From NCBI RefSeq assembly GCF_028453695.1, contig NC_135773.1, forward strand, positions 1,054,001 to 1,118,000: a stretch of DNA of 64,000 nt, in the 5' to 3' direction. The translations under genes were made by a program, and so were the position numbers. Each line of letters starts with the position of its first letter. The stretch's first letter is position 1. Shown here piece by piece: positions 23,655 through 36,099 of the stretch. Below the pieces are notes generated by a model. That model was not told the DNA's origin and did not search any database. It worked only from the letters and a program-made list of their open reading frames with translations. Source of the DNA: Augochlora pura. Its lineage: Eukaryota; Arthropoda; Insecta; Hymenoptera; Halictidae.

Positions 23655-25021
23655 GGTCGTTTTAGGAAACCGTTCGCAAACAGTTGCCGATTAAAATAAA
23701 AAAAGAATCGATACAGTAAAATTCCCAACATCTTGCTATCATAAAAATGGACTTCAAGACGACTGTGTTTCGCAATAAATTTGGAGCTTTGTGCCGCGCG
23801 AAGCACTGCGAAAGAAAAGGATCGATTCAGGGTAAAATGAAAGCCGATATCAAAGAAGTTGCGCGCGGTAGCTGCGAGTCCGATTCGAGCCCGGCCGAAG
23901 GTTGGGTCAAAGATGATGCAAGCAAGGGCTCGGCTCTCTCTCCTCAGGGCGAAGCCACGGAAAAGGTAGTTTCCGGTTCGCCGCGAAATGGCAGGTTCGA
24001 TACCGTGATTCGTGGAATTCTGTCGAGACCGCGGCGCCATATTTTACGATTAATACGATTACCATCGGCTATGACGTGACCGCGCGGGTGCGCGCGCGCG
24101 CGCGCGAGCGGGATGCTCGCCCTATTGAAAGGATAATGCACGATACAGCGTTTCCAGTTCAATCAATGGTAACCAATAATGGTTCTTTCCGGAGCCATCG
24201 TGCGCGCACAATGGACGCATAACTTATTGATCGTCGTGCGCACGCGATCCTTGCAGCCTCGCGTGGTGTACACGTCGGGGCTTGTTCTAATCTCGATCCG
24301 AGGCAAAGAGCCGCAATTATCGTCAACCCGCATTTACATCGATCCCAGATAATATCCATTATTCGATGCTCTTCTATCGGTGCTCGACGCTACTCAATCG
24401 GTCGCAAAGTGGCTGCGCGATCTCTTCTCCTCCGTTCTCTCTCTCTCTTCATCTCGTCTGGCTGCCATGGCTCGAGAGAAAGAGAGAAGGAGAGGATATC
24501 GACAAGCTGTTTTTCAACGTAACCAAAGCTTGTTCTGTGGCTGACACTTTTCTGCTTAAAACGGTTCCACGGACGCTCGGCTTGTTTCCTCCGTCGATGT
24601 ATACCGTCGAATTGTCTGTCGGAACGTATTACATCGACGCGGGGAATCATTTGAGCGAGAATAAGGAAAGTAGTTTCTCGGATCGAACGTGCACGTGGAT
24701 CGCGTAACGTGTCGCTATAACGCTCGAGCTCGAATTGGTGGAATGGATTGTCATTTTTCTCGCGGTCTAAAGAAACGTAGAATATATTAATTAAAACAAA
24801 AAAAAAAATGCGAAAAAGTTTATTTTGCATTATTGTACCTTCCATTTGATTAAATCATTGGAAGCAACTTTTTCCTTTACAAAAATTTTCTCCAAAGCAT
24901 CTTTAACTAGTTGTTAACGAAAACACTGTAATAAGAGACAAGCTCTCGTTTAAACGAAGTCGGCTTCGCTGATTGGCTCGGCCTCTTCGCGCCAGCCAAA
25001 CCCGCCTCTCATCGGCCCCAG
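23655..25021. other. Non-coding region
   Basis: Includes a (CG)n run at 24089-24106 and a CT/GA pair around 24436-24495 (CTCTCTCTCTTC, then GAGAGAAAGAGAGAAGGAGA) that could pair as a weak hairpin. The 110-codon frame at 23747-24079 has no domain or splice sites. Confidence 0.5.
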
Positions 25022-25060
25022 GTTTTCGCTAACAACCCATAAACGAAGCCGCGAATTGCG
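25022..25060 (+). repeat. Dispersed repeat fragment (shared with 53502)
   Basis: GTTTTCGCTAACAACCCATA followed by AACGAAGCCGCGAATTGC matches 53502-53541 (TTTTTCGCTAATAGCTCATA, then AACGAAGTTGTGGATTGC) with a handful of transitions. Probably a fragment of an interspersed repeat. Here the terminal CCCTGTA seen at the other copy is missing. Confidence 0.55.
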
Positions 25061-27849
25061 CTGGGAAACTAGTTACCAGAAGAAATAACGTTTTGATAAA
25101 CAAATGGCAGTGTAACACCGCGTTCGAAAGTTCCTTGCTTTCATCCTCTCGCCCCGAGAGTTTCGTTTCTCGGTTTCTCCTTTTAGCCGGGGGAACTTCC
25201 GCGCGCGCGGGGCAATCTCCAACTCCCGGCGAAGTTTCTTCTTCGGGCTGCGGAAAACGGAGAGACGAGAACGATGTTTTTCAAACTCCATTTTATTCCG
25301 GATAAATGACACTGTTTCCGGCTATGATACGTAAACATTTTTGTCTCCAATTTTTCACGCAAACTCGATCCGAAAGCCGTGCCGCCCCCCGCCTGGCTCC
25401 CCAGAGGTGTTTGCGTTCTCTTTATTCCGCGAGCTGCGGGGGTCGATCTCTTATCGGCTCGCGATTTCAAATTTCTCTTGACACCGGGTGATATCCTCTC
25501 GGCGGTGCATTACGGAACTTACTGCGACCATTTTTCTCCTATTTTCTACGCTGGCTACCACAGTTCATTTTATATAAATATAATAATAATAATAATAAGT
25601 CATTTGACAGGAGAAGTACTGACTTATTGTATTGACGAATAGAAGTATTCACTTATTTGCGACCGATTTTACTTAAAACAAGTCTTTAATAACTTTTTAC
25701 CTAACTAAGTTAATGCTTCTATTTTAATTAATATGAATTAATTTATTTTTATTTTAATTATTAAATTATGCTCTTATCTCTGTTACAGTAAAAATAGTTA
25801 TTTAATCGTATCAAATAGATAGTCTGTATCTATACTCTATAGATTCTGTTTGACTCTATAATAGACTAAGAGAACCCTTTTTCTTCAATAGAGTCTTGGA
25901 TTCAAAGCTCTCGAATTTTTTAGCCAACAGTTCATCGGTCAGCGGCTATGGCAATCGACGCGTCAAGATCGACGGACCGGCTGGCGCATCCGCAGAGACT
26001 GCTGAACCGGTGCACGGGTGGTAAAAGGGTACCAAGAAACGGGCCACGCCGTTCTTCTGGCTATTATACATGCATCGAACCGTTCTGACCGATGGGGCAA
26101 GAAATAGTCGTCCATACGGTTCGAATCGGTGGCCATATGCGTCTCGTAGCCGGACACGTGTACGTGTCGCGCGATCTCGCATGCAAAGTGCTCGACAAAG
26201 CCGGCGTCCACCGTGACGGATCAGAAATAGAATACCGCAGATTCCTCGGCGGTGCTGGGCCCCCGCGTGCACGCGCCGACAGCGGCGGACACGCGGCAAG
26301 ACAGCCCCGGCCTCTGACGCGTTACAAAACGCAACGGCAATGTCAAGGGAGCTACGCGCGGACGGTGGCCGCGTCAACGACACGGCACGCGTTCCGTCAC
26401 GTCGACCGAGCCATCGCGGACACACACCGAGAGACGCAGAAAATTCGCGATCGCGCTTCCCGCCTCCGACAATCGATAACGCGCGGCCAATCGCCGCGGC
26501 GAGCTTAATAAAAAGCGAACTTTTGATAATCAACCGATCGACCTGTCGCGGGACGGACGATGCGAGCAGTTTCGTACGGGAATCTCGAGCGGGCAGATAC
26601 CACGCTCTGTCCATCGGTTTATAAATATTTGGCCGCTGGATAAAAATGGGCAGGCAATAGACTGTAGGCTGATCCGTATTTATAGCCGGCTATTCCGAGA
26701 CAGCTGTTCCGTTAAGTTCCCCGTCTTCGGATTTATGGATCTAATGTGTCCCTGATGTGGAACGCCGGGAAATGCATGCCGTTTCTCGCACGACGGCGGA
26801 TCACCGAGCTTCGCCCTCGATGTCAGGAAACAGGAATTCGGGGAAATGTCACTTGATAGCAGCGCAATTCGCCCTCCTCTATATTCCCCAAGAATATATC
26901 TTAATAATGAAAAAATTACTCGTCTTGATTCACGTGTGCTAACATTTCTGATCGCCCAAAAGGCGACGTATTAAATTAATAAAACCGTTATTGAATAAAC
27001 GAATGGAAGCAAATGGAAATGCATTTGGAGCTTTTTAAAGTACATGAAATATTCTAGCTTAAAAAGCGAAAGAAGAGTGTTGTACCAAATATTTCAAACC
27101 ATCATGGAAAGTGTCAGATTAATAAATAAGATGCTTTAAAAGGCGTTTAAATACTGTTGTCCAACGCTGTATTACAAGCTTGGAATCGAGACATTTTTAA
27201 AGAAAACAAGTCACGGAGATTGACTGCAATGATCGATTGCATTCTCTGCAATCAGCTTTCTATTAACACACGTTTCCCAGGCGAGGTCTCAGAATTTTTC
27301 TTTCGAAAAATAAATGGTTGATCGTTCTGCGACCGATACGATCGGGGCGAGCGCGTTAAAACGCGATGGATCGAGATAAGTGTCGGTGTTTCGAAAGATT
27401 CGCCGAGCTGTTGGTTCCGGTAGCAAAACCGGAGGGTAAAGTTCACCCTTCCCTCCTCGCTCTTCTCGTCGCGGCGACTCCGACTGCTCGCGCCGATCAA
27501 GCGCGGAGATCGATCGTTCGAGCGCCGACGAAGGTTAAGCGGCTAGCTGTGCATCGTCTGAGCGTCGCGCGACTCGCGATGGGCGCAACGCGTTGCATAA
27601 TTAATGAACCATCCCCCGGTTGAAATATTCAAATAACTGTTACACGCCTACCGTTCAGCTCTCTTCGGAACGTGAAACCCCGGCTTACGCAGCTGCCGCG
27701 GCGGCGCGCGGAGCCGCCTCCGAACCAATTCCGACTTGCAAAACTTCGGCCGAGAGGAGACCGTTTAATGCGGCCGCTTCATAGGCGGCGGCGGCGGCGG
27801 CGCGGTCGAGCGCGCGAACGTGCCGCATAATTAGAAAGTATTATGCCAA
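25061..27849. other. Non-coding region
   Basis: Holds an (ATA)n run at 25577-25597, an AT-rich block at 25560-25880, and overlapping frames of up to 222 codons at 25946-26614 with no recognisable domain on either strand. 27040-27240 is AT-rich. A GCGGCGGCGG stretch lies near 27786-27800. No gene is supported. Confidence 0.5.
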
Positions 27850-27874
27850 CGTTAATTGACGCAATCAATTAACG
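27850..27874. repeat. Inverted repeat with paired TAATTG sites
   Basis: CGTTAATTGA and its exact reverse complement TCAATTAACG flank a five-base CGCAA spacer. TAAT cores facing each other suit a homeodomain dimer, and the site lies in an AT-rich island inside very CpG-rich DNA. Regulatory function is inference. Confidence 0.6.
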
Positions 27875-27979
27875 GTAATTTCGTCGGCTCCTATCGGACG
27901 CGCGTCCGCTTTACGACTTTCTCCGCTCTGCGCGGCTCGCCCCGTTACGATAAATCTCGGCTCCCCCTCCGATGAAATT

Positions 27980-28033
27980 CTCTCTCTCTCTCTCTCTCTC
28001 TCTCTTGCGCGCGCGCGCTCGTTCGTTCGTTCG
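27980..28033 (+). repeat. Compound microsatellite (CT)n-(GC)n-(GTTC)n
   Basis: CT run at 27980-28005, GC run at about 28006-28018, then GTTC x3 at 28021-28033. Confidence 0.9.
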
Positions 28034-30026
28034 CCGAAACTCGCGCCGCTGTTACCGTTATTAATATTACTTTGATATTAATTATCGAGCGGCCGCGGTG
28101 CGTGCACGCCCGGCGAAGTCGCGTCGATTTTCATCCGCTCCCGCGTCGTAGAAAGCGAATCTCGTTTAATGAATACGTTTTACGATTTCATGGTTTAACG
28201 ATCAATTACCGTTCCGCGTTACTCGTTATTATGACGCATCGGCGGCCATCGTTATCTTTTGTAATGAACGCACCCCGCCCGACGGGCCGAATTCTCGCGC
28301 GCGTAGGGCAACTGCAGCGATCTCGTCTATCCGCGTTTTACCGATTCCGTGCGCCCGGACTCTCAATCTTGTGCAATCAAATTACACCGCGATGAAAATT
28401 AAGGTGAAATCCGAGACATTTCGTACAATTCTTTCTGCTTCTATCGTTCTTTACATATTGATATCCTTTCGATGTAATTCGCGTCGACCGAATAATGCGA
28501 ATTTGCGTCAAGAATTCGTCGGAGAGCTGAAACGTGTTCCGAGTGATAACGATCGGAGTACCGAGCGACCATTGCCGACAGTTTTGACGAATGAAGAAAT
28601 AATTAATTAAGTAATTAATTAATTCGGTCGTATGGCGCACGGGTTATTCATTATTCCAGCGATTCGTCATGCATTTGATGAAGCTACGCTGGTTATTTAT
28701 TACCGATACTTCAGAAGCGACACGAAAGGGAACGGCGCGAGTCTTTCAAACAATTTCATCGCAGACGACATCGAATCTGGGATACGCTCCTCGGTTAAAT
28801 ATGCAAGAAAAGCCGGTTGTCTCATCGTATTCTACTTATACGGGATCGCAGTTTCTTCGAGCGTCGCGCATTAAAGGAGACTTTGTTCGGTGCGACGAGA
28901 CACAAGGTCCCGGGGCAAACGAAGGCTCGGCTAAATAAGCGTACACGATGCCTCGATCGTCGATCGACTGGAAAAGACGATGCACTCTGGGTCGCAGTTC
29001 CCAGTCGCAAGGCGTCGCAAGGCGTCGCAAGGCGTCGCGAGCCGCGCTCGACCGAGCACGCGCGTTCGAGCACGCGTCGCCGTTTTATCCGAGCAATTAA
29101 AATTCTCGGAATATAAGACCGCCGCCGGAGCGCCAGAGCGCGTTCGACAATAAATAAATCAATGGGAGCGCGTGCATTTCTTCGCTCGGTCGAGCGTGTC
29201 CGGCCTCCTGGTGCCCGAACGGTCGCCGAGCAACGACGACGCTAATCACCGAACGCGCGGCGATTCCGGCCCTCGGCGCCACAAAAGGACGGAAAAAATT
29301 CGAAATTTCCCCACCCACCCCCTCCGTGATCGGCGACCTTTTGTGAACCGCCTCCCCCCGCGGCACCGCCGCCGTCATTGGGTAACGAGATTTTCCCGTC
29401 GAGCGCGAGCTCCTATCCCCGCGAAATTAATTAAATGGAGTTGGCCGCGCTCGGCAAGAGATTTTTCCGTCCGAAATCCTTTATGCGCCTATTCCCGATC
29501 GAACATTTCGAATGACCGATCGTTCCGGCTCGCGGGAAGAGTACACCGTGTGTAAACTTTTTTGGAAAATCTGGGTCGGCCCGTCCGTGCAGAGGATGCG
29601 GGTGTAATAAAAAGTTCTCGATTCCGTGCGGCCGCCGCCAACCCTTTACGCTGGAAATTTTATATTAACGCGCCTGCGTGCCGCTTTCAATCCCGAGAAA
29701 TGTTCGGTTCGTTATCTTTTTCTGTTTAAATTGAATGGCGGGGGAGGGGGAGGTGGGGACTGGACAAAAGCGAGCCAAGCCTGTCCAATCAAAGGGGTTT
29801 TTTGATGGGATTTTTCTCTCTCCGTGCCAGATATATTCCTAAAGATTTCTCCGCGGCGGTGGCGGCCGTTCTCGACGACTCTTGCAATCGAAATTCCGAA
29901 TTCTTCCGCGCGCGCGCGCGAGGGGAAAAAAGATTACACTTTGAAAAATGTGGAAAAATGGAAACTTTGCGTTCCGTCACTTTTTATTCGGATCGATTAA
30001 TTTTCCATACGAACGTGTACGCGAAT
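28034..30026. other. Non-coding region
   Basis: 28587-28624 is a TAATTAATTAAG/TAATTAATTAATT cluster of homeodomain-core motifs. A 10-bp repeat lies at 29004-29037. A G-rich block at 29738-29757 (GGGGGAGGGGGAGGTGGGG) could form a G-quadruplex. Frames at 28072-29555 have no domain or splice context. Confidence 0.5.
29004..29037 (+). repeat. 10-bp repeat GTCGCAAGGC x3
   Basis: Three perfect tandem copies followed by a partial GTCGC. Confidence 0.9.
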
Positions 30027-30280
30027 GAATTTTTATTTCAGTGAATTTCTGTATAAATAAATTCTTGTTCGAACGAGTTTCTGTATCGATAAATTTCTGT
30101 TTCAATGATTTTCTGTATAAATAAATTCTTATTCGAACGAATTTCTGTACGAATAAAATGGTTATTTCAGTGAATTTCTGTGCGTGTAAATTCTTATTCG
30201 AACGAATTTCTGTACAAGTCGATTCTAATTCAAACGAATTTCTATAGAAATAAAGTCTCGTTCGAATAAATTTTTATGCG
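30027..30280 (+). repeat. 32-bp minisatellite, seven copies
   Basis: Units start at 30043, 30075, 30107, 30139 (33 bp), 30172, 30204 and 30236. The unit begins GAATTTCTGTA and ends ATTCTTATTCGAAC. Copies differ at 15-35% of positions. The variant ending CAGT/CAAT occurs in the partial copy at 30027 and in copies 2 and 4, while copies 1, 3, 5 and 6 end CGAAC or CAAAC, which suggests an older two-unit (about 64 bp) period on the left half. Confidence 0.85.
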
Positions 30281-32530
30281 ATTGGGTATTTATGCTGTAT
30301 ATATTTATGCAGTATTTATGCTTTCACGGCTCGAAATCGATAGAATCGGGCAGGTTGCAAGAATCGTAGTCGGAAGCCCGGCATCGGCCGATTCGAAACG
30401 GACGAGGATGATGCCCCGAGGTGTTCTCACGCGCGGCGTTACGGGCCCCGCGAATAATTTATGAAATATCTGGCATCTACCCAGAGATTTGGATTTCTAT
30501 AGTATGTTTCTGGGATCGCAACATCTTCGTAGCACCGTATTAGTCGGCGCGCTCATAATACCGAACAACGAACACCGCGCGCGCGGCAAGATACAGTGCG
30601 CTATCGTAAGGATTACCTGCAATGGTAATGCCGTATAAGTACGGGCCGAGTGCATAGCGTACGTGTGCGCTTTTAAGTGTGTGCGTGTGTTAGTGCATGT
30701 CCGTGCGAACGCACGCATATATTGTCCCGGAGACGTAGCCGCGTAACAAGGAAGGGAAACCCGCCGATCTATCTCTCCGCCTACCCTTTGCCACTGTGAG
30801 CGCGCTCATGTCCAAACCGCCTTTGTTCGTACACTTACAACCGGCCTGAGGTTAAAAACTATCGGGAGTCGTGGCGGCCCCCTTTTCCCGGCGAACTATA
30901 CCGCCGTGGTACGGTGTGTACCCTATTGCCACCGGGTCTCGTAAAATTCAGCCGGCGATGCTTCGCTTTATAAGTTCTGAAATAATCGGTTCACGATTCT
31001 GCGAACCCCTCGTGACCCCCATTTAAAACGATGTTAATTCACTACTGCTTATATTTATCTGCTAAAACAATTATTTACCATATTGCAGTTTGATATATAT
31101 AAAAATATTGAGAAAACAATGATTATTCAATTATAACTAACAACTATCTATCTCAAAAACTCCAACGTTCATTCGTCCCTCGTCGCACGCTTTTCTATGC
31201 GGCTATATACGATTAAAAAAGCGTAGAATTTGATTTCGACTTTGTTCAACCCATCGCGGAGGAACGTTTTTTCTCTTCTTCGATGAATAATTATGGCAGT
31301 TTCGGCGATAGCGGGGTATAAAAATTCATGAGCGTGGCATAAATGTATATGAATGAGCGTAGAAAGTTGCATAAAGATAGGTCGTTTAGTTTTCTGGACA
31401 AGTTTAGTTTCGGCCTCCTGGAACGCGTTCCCATCGTTGATCTAAGAATTATAACGTGAAGCGAATGGGACGTTGATCGCAGAGAGGGGGAAGCGGAATA
31501 AATTGGGAACAATTTGTCTAGCATTTTAGAGTTTAGAATCGAAAGCGATAGAAGCGGCGGTGGCTGCGACAATAAGCGATACGGCTGGATCCGAGTGAGC
31601 TGTTGAAATAGTTACCGCGAGGCATTAAGATGACATGTAGAGCAACTGGTCCGTGACGAGACAGAATTATCGTAGTACTCAAAGGCGACCGCGCGCGCGC
31701 GCGCGCGCAACGTTCGTACAGTTACAGTTGGAAGCGGTTCCCGCCGAGTGAATGTCAAGAGCAACGGCGTTACACGCCACTAGATTATGACTCCTGGCGC
31801 CTCTATTGAAGAGTTACCGGCACGGAGGAGTCATGTTCCCCGGTACTTTAAGGACCTAATCCAACGATGATGTTGATTCAAGCCTGGTAAAGGACCGTGT
31901 ACGAGTCGTGTTCCGCCGTGGATGAAAATAAATCCGTTTAATTTAACCGCGGATAAAATCGCGACCGCTGTGTTGCCCCACCGCATTGATAACGAACGGA
32001 ACGTCTAAACCCATCGCCGCGCTCCGCGCGTCTCTCAGGAAGGTGGATCCACAAACCAATTAAACATCCTCTTTGAAATCCCGTCGAATCCAATTTGCAA
32101 TTAACTGTGCCAAGTTGCCCGAGGATGAGAAGCTATTTAATTTAACCTCGGGCAAAGTGGCGTTTGCCTCGCCGTCGCATTGATATAATTAGCGATCATG
32201 TAAGTACCATTTTCCGTTTTTTCAGAGCAAAGATATATACTGTATAGAGCGTACTAAACATTTTTAGTAATCTGAAAATCGAAGGTAGCCGAGGTTGTTT
32301 GAACTTTTTTCTCAGCGAAAAAGCAATTCGTAATTTCATCTGTAATTAAAAATAACGATCAATGAGAGGTGATATTGGTCCTAGCGAGGTAGCCGAAGCA
32401 ATGAATGGAACTAGGCAGATTTGGGTCAGTCGAAGTCGTCTTTTATTCGTCAGAGTTTTCTTCGACTAGTAAACAAAGCCATAGATCATAATTGTATTAA
32501 GGAAAATTTTTTGATTGCGAGTAACTTTTG
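30281..32530. other. Non-coding region
   Basis: Includes (CG)10 at 31689-31708. A strong-looking plus-strand acceptor (CCGTTTTTTCAG) ends at about 32226 but has no open exon with a donor after it. No gene is supported. Confidence 0.5.
31689..31708 (+). repeat. (CG)10 run
   Basis: Uninterrupted CG dinucleotides, a potential Z-DNA former. Confidence 0.9.
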
Positions 32531-32543
32531 GGAGACCCTGTAT
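32531..32543 (+). mobile_element. Solo CCCTGTA element end
   Basis: GGAGACCCTGTATA has the CCCTGTA(TA) terminus shared with 52148-52160, 53611-53623 and the 5403-5893 element. No inverted partner nearby; the second end at 32742 has the same orientation. Confidence 0.35.
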
Positions 32544-32741
32544 AATATAAAGGTTCGCAAGGGCACGTTCTTGCGTCAAAGTGGTGCCGAGTAGCTGGTA
32601 AGTAAGGTCCGTAATGGCGGGGAGAGCAAAGGGCCAAGGGAGTAATTTCACTCACGGCAAACTCTCGCATCCGTCGTGCTCGTGCCAAACAGAGGAAGCA
32701 AGTACCATGTTCGAGAAAGCAGACGGTCGGCCAATTAAAAG

Positions 32742-32751
32742 CCACCCTGTA
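32742..32751 (+). mobile_element. Solo CCACCCTGTA element end
   Basis: Same terminal motif and orientation as 32531-32543, about 200 bp further right. It could be a second truncated copy. Confidence 0.3.
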
Positions 32752-32871
32752 AATTCCGTAAAATCCAATTTGTACTTTTATTAATTGTGCCGAGTTACCG
32801 AGGCGAAGCAATTTTCGAGCGGAGGGTCGAGGCTCGCAGCCCCCTTTAAGAGTTCCAGGGAACCGCAACCT

Positions 32872-32885
32872 CCCCCCCCCCCCCC
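32872..32885 (+). repeat. C14 homopolymer followed by CT run
   Basis: Fourteen consecutive C, then TCTCTCTCTCG. On the minus strand this is a G14 run. Confidence 0.9.
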
Positions 32886-35800
32886 TCTCTCTCGCCCCTC
32901 GACGAGTCTTTAGTCGCTGAAAAATCATTTCCAAAGTAACCGAATACACGTGGACGTGGGGAGCAAAGGGCTCTTCGCAAATAATCACACCGGGTCCTCT
33001 CGAACTAAACTCCTCCCCAGGCTTCCGGCACTCTCCGGGCTCTCTTGACCCTCCCCAACTGTTGCGAGGAGCTCGAACTCGGAAGATGGAAGCAGGCCGA
33101 AACGGATCCGAGGGTGGCCGCAGCCGATCCGCAGGCTGCGCGGAACGAATCGGATCCGCTAGGTGTACGTATACAAGAGAGAAGATGGTAGGGGCTTGTA
33201 GGGGCTGGTCTCCGGGCCGATCGAAGCGGATTTTGAGGTTTCGGGTTACGGTGCCTATGCCCGTCCAGGTCCGAGACGAATCAAAGGCAGGTCCAGATCA
33301 AATATTTGATCCCCAGGTCCTGACAGCCTCCACGGTTTTTGGTAGCAGCCCGTTAAAGGAGGACACCGACCTGAACCGTTAACCCCTCGTGCTATATAAA
33401 CCTGCCGTATTCGTGACGAAGATTTCACAGGTAACCTACTAAACGGGAATTTTATATATTCTCTCCAACGTGAAATTTATTTCACCTGCTATGAAAATGT
33501 GGGAATAAATGGAGATGAAAGTATGCGAGAAGCAAAATCGATCTAAAATATTGAAATTCAAGAAAATATTTTTATCAGAATTATATTTAATTATGGAGAT
33601 GATTTTAATATATGTCACCATTTTATCCTTTAGTTAGAACTTTTATTAACTAAAGAAAGTTGGTAAAAAGTAAAATTGATAAGAGGAAAACTTGACGAGA
33701 ATAATAAAAGTCAGAAAAGAGAAAATAAATTATCGTATCCCTTCGCGACAAAGCGTATAAAATGGAGAATGGAGAAACTATTTGCTGGATTGATTTTTGT
33801 ATTCAACCAACTCGTCGAAATTCTATTTTCTCCGTTGAGAAGGGTACTCGGGTACCCGGTTAAGACGGCCCCGGTCGGCGAAGAGAGAAAAGTCTGCGGG
33901 GTTAGAGCGAGAGGTGGAAACGCGCACAGCCCGATGATGTTCCCAACGAGGTCATAGGAGAACGACATAGGCAGACGATATATGTATAAGGATCGGAGAG
34001 AACACGGCTAGGCACCGATGGTGTGTCGACCCTGCGAAGGGGAAGGTCAGAGAACCCCTGGAGATCCGTTCACGTCAGCCTCTATTATATCGGCGACCCG
34101 GCGGAGCGTGCACGCCCGCGTTACACGGGGGTTGCCCACGAAGAAGAATATCAGAATACTGCAACGCTGACACCACATACGTAATACACGTGGGTCACGG
34201 CGTGTTGTGCCAACCTATATATCTACCTACTTAACTCCGCCAGCCAGATATATCCGCCTAAGCACGGGCTCGTGCGCATTCCACCTGCTCGCACCGGCAA
34301 CCGGGGACCTACCTCTCTCTCTCTGTACCCACGCGAACACGAAACCACCTCTGTATAACCTACGCAACGACCCTTCCCCGATCTTCAGATTTCAGGGACG
34401 AGGAGACCCTCCTCGTAATTACCCTGTCCTTGCTCGGACCACAATCCCAAAATCCACGAAAGAACTGAAACATTAACTCGGGGGCCACGGTTTACCTAGA
34501 AATTTCCGAGATGGCTGATAGCGAGCGGTAACATTTCCAAGTTTCTCTGCGGCGGTAACTTACACCTTGTACCGCGAATTTTATGCAACTACGAGTACAT
34601 TAAATTCAAGATAGTGGAAGGATTCAACATCTTTCGCTATATTTAATAAGCAATAAAATATTCACGAGACTTCTGGGTTTGTAACGCAAGACGTCTCTAG
34701 ATCGTTTCTAGGACGTTCGTAGAATATTAAAGACCTTTCAAAGGCGTCCAGAATAAGCTGTGTTATCTGATACTATACTTTGTCTAGTAGGCGTCGGCAA
34801 CCCTTTTCAGCTGCTTGGCAAAATCAAAATTGTTCACCAAAATATCAAAACAGTCTTTCACTGAATAATGAGATAAATCGTATGAAGAAAATAATTACGA
34901 AATACACGAACGTTCATCTCGACGATCTCGCAGATCCGTGCGCGATCAACGCGCGACCGACTGTCTCCGCACAGTCCTCCGTTCCAATATCTTCGCGTAA
35001 GTTCAAAAGAAATTAGGTCAGTTCTCCAGAGCCACGGACGATTCGAGAGGAGTATCGCTTTTAATCTCGGGAAGTGTGCAGCGGATTGAATATCGTGCGA
35101 CGCATGGAAAAAGACCGGGGTATACCTGCTCGTGGTATCAATCCGACGGAAAAGAGACTGTTCCGGTAACATCGAAGCACTCGATTCCTCGACGAAAGAA
35201 TAGTTTCATCAAACTGGAACCGACACAACGGCGGGTCCTCGTCGGACGAGGTTCAACTATCGATTCCCCGGCTCCGGGGCCACTTATAGGCAGCCTCTAG
35301 ACTCTCCGGATGCTCTCTTTGATCCCATAACGTTTGCCGTCGTCAAAAGAGTAAACGCACTCGACCCCTGTGTGTGTCTGTGTCGTTGTAAAAGTTCGCA
35401 ACTCAGACTCTATTGACGTACACCGGGGTAATCGGCTGTTAACTCGTTCATTACTGGTTCAATCGTACTAACTTCGGGTTCGGGATCCGACGAGAGCGCG
35501 CGTCGCAGTTTCCGAGGGCTCCGGTACATAGGGGTCAGGGAAACGTAGTTAGCGACGCGACCGATCGACCCGCGCGCGGCTTCGTTTCCGTGATAAAGTC
35601 CCAACGTTTTGCCCGCTGCCGAAATTCGCGACGATTTCGGGCTACTCTTTTAATTAACGCTCGCCGCGAGCTGTAATCTACTTTGCTACGTTCGAAAGTA
35701 ACTTTCGACCGATGTCTTTGGTATTTGGCCATCTCCGAACCTATGAATGGTAAAATTCGGACCAGGGCGAGATTTGGCGAAAAACTGGGCACGGACGTGT

Positions 35801-35952
35801 GCGAAATTCTTGGTATTGTTGATCAACTATGAATTTCCATATCGAATATAGTCGGTTCGGTAACTAACCAGTTTAAGGCTGCTTTTGTTTGGAAAAAAAT
35901 TGATGCAGTGCGAACGCGTCTATGTCATAGTATTTTGCGGTCGACAAATCAC
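32886..35952. other. Non-coding region
   Basis: A lone TTAACCCCTCGTGC at 33379-33392 resembles a MITE left end without a partner. A minus-strand acceptor-donor fusion at 33486 has a weak donor (GTGAAA) and was not called. Frames at 33062-35300 have no domains. No gene is supported. Confidence 0.5.
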
Positions 35953-36099
35953 TATAGTCAACTATACTCAGTATACTCAGTATAGTCAACTATACTCAGT
36001 AAAATCAATTATATTCAGTATACTCAGTAAAATCAATTATATTCATTATACTGAGTATAGTCAACTGTACTCAGTATAGTCAACTATACTGAGTATAGG
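35953..36099. repeat. Palindromic higher-order array of 19- and 9-bp units
   Basis: The array reads 19, 9, 19, 19, 9, 19, 9, 19, 19 bp, then a partial unit. The 19-mer is TATAGTCAACTATACTCAG (or TAAAATCAATTATATTCAG) and the 9-mer is TATACTCAG (TATACTGAG at the right). Each unit is itself nearly palindromic: TATAGT-CA-ACTATA and TATACT-C-AGTATA. The whole block can fold into many small stems. At the right end CTCAG changes to CTGAG, giving the two ends partial mirror symmetry. Confidence 0.9.

Noticed and set aside
25946..26614. 222-codon minus-strand frame
   Set aside because: Arg- and Ala-rich from CpG composition, with an equally long plus-strand frame overlapping it. No recognisable family.
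30720..30760. rRNA-like CGTAACAAGG string
   Set aside because: Ten-base coincidence; flanks do not resemble small-subunit rRNA.
32200..32226. Plus-strand acceptor CCGTTTTTTCAG
   Set aside because: Following sequence is AT-rich, without an open frame or donor.
33481..33500. Third minus-strand fused acceptor/donor
   Set aside because: Donor part is GTGAAA (no G at position 5) and the pyrimidine tract is broken; not comparable with 4400 and 20476.
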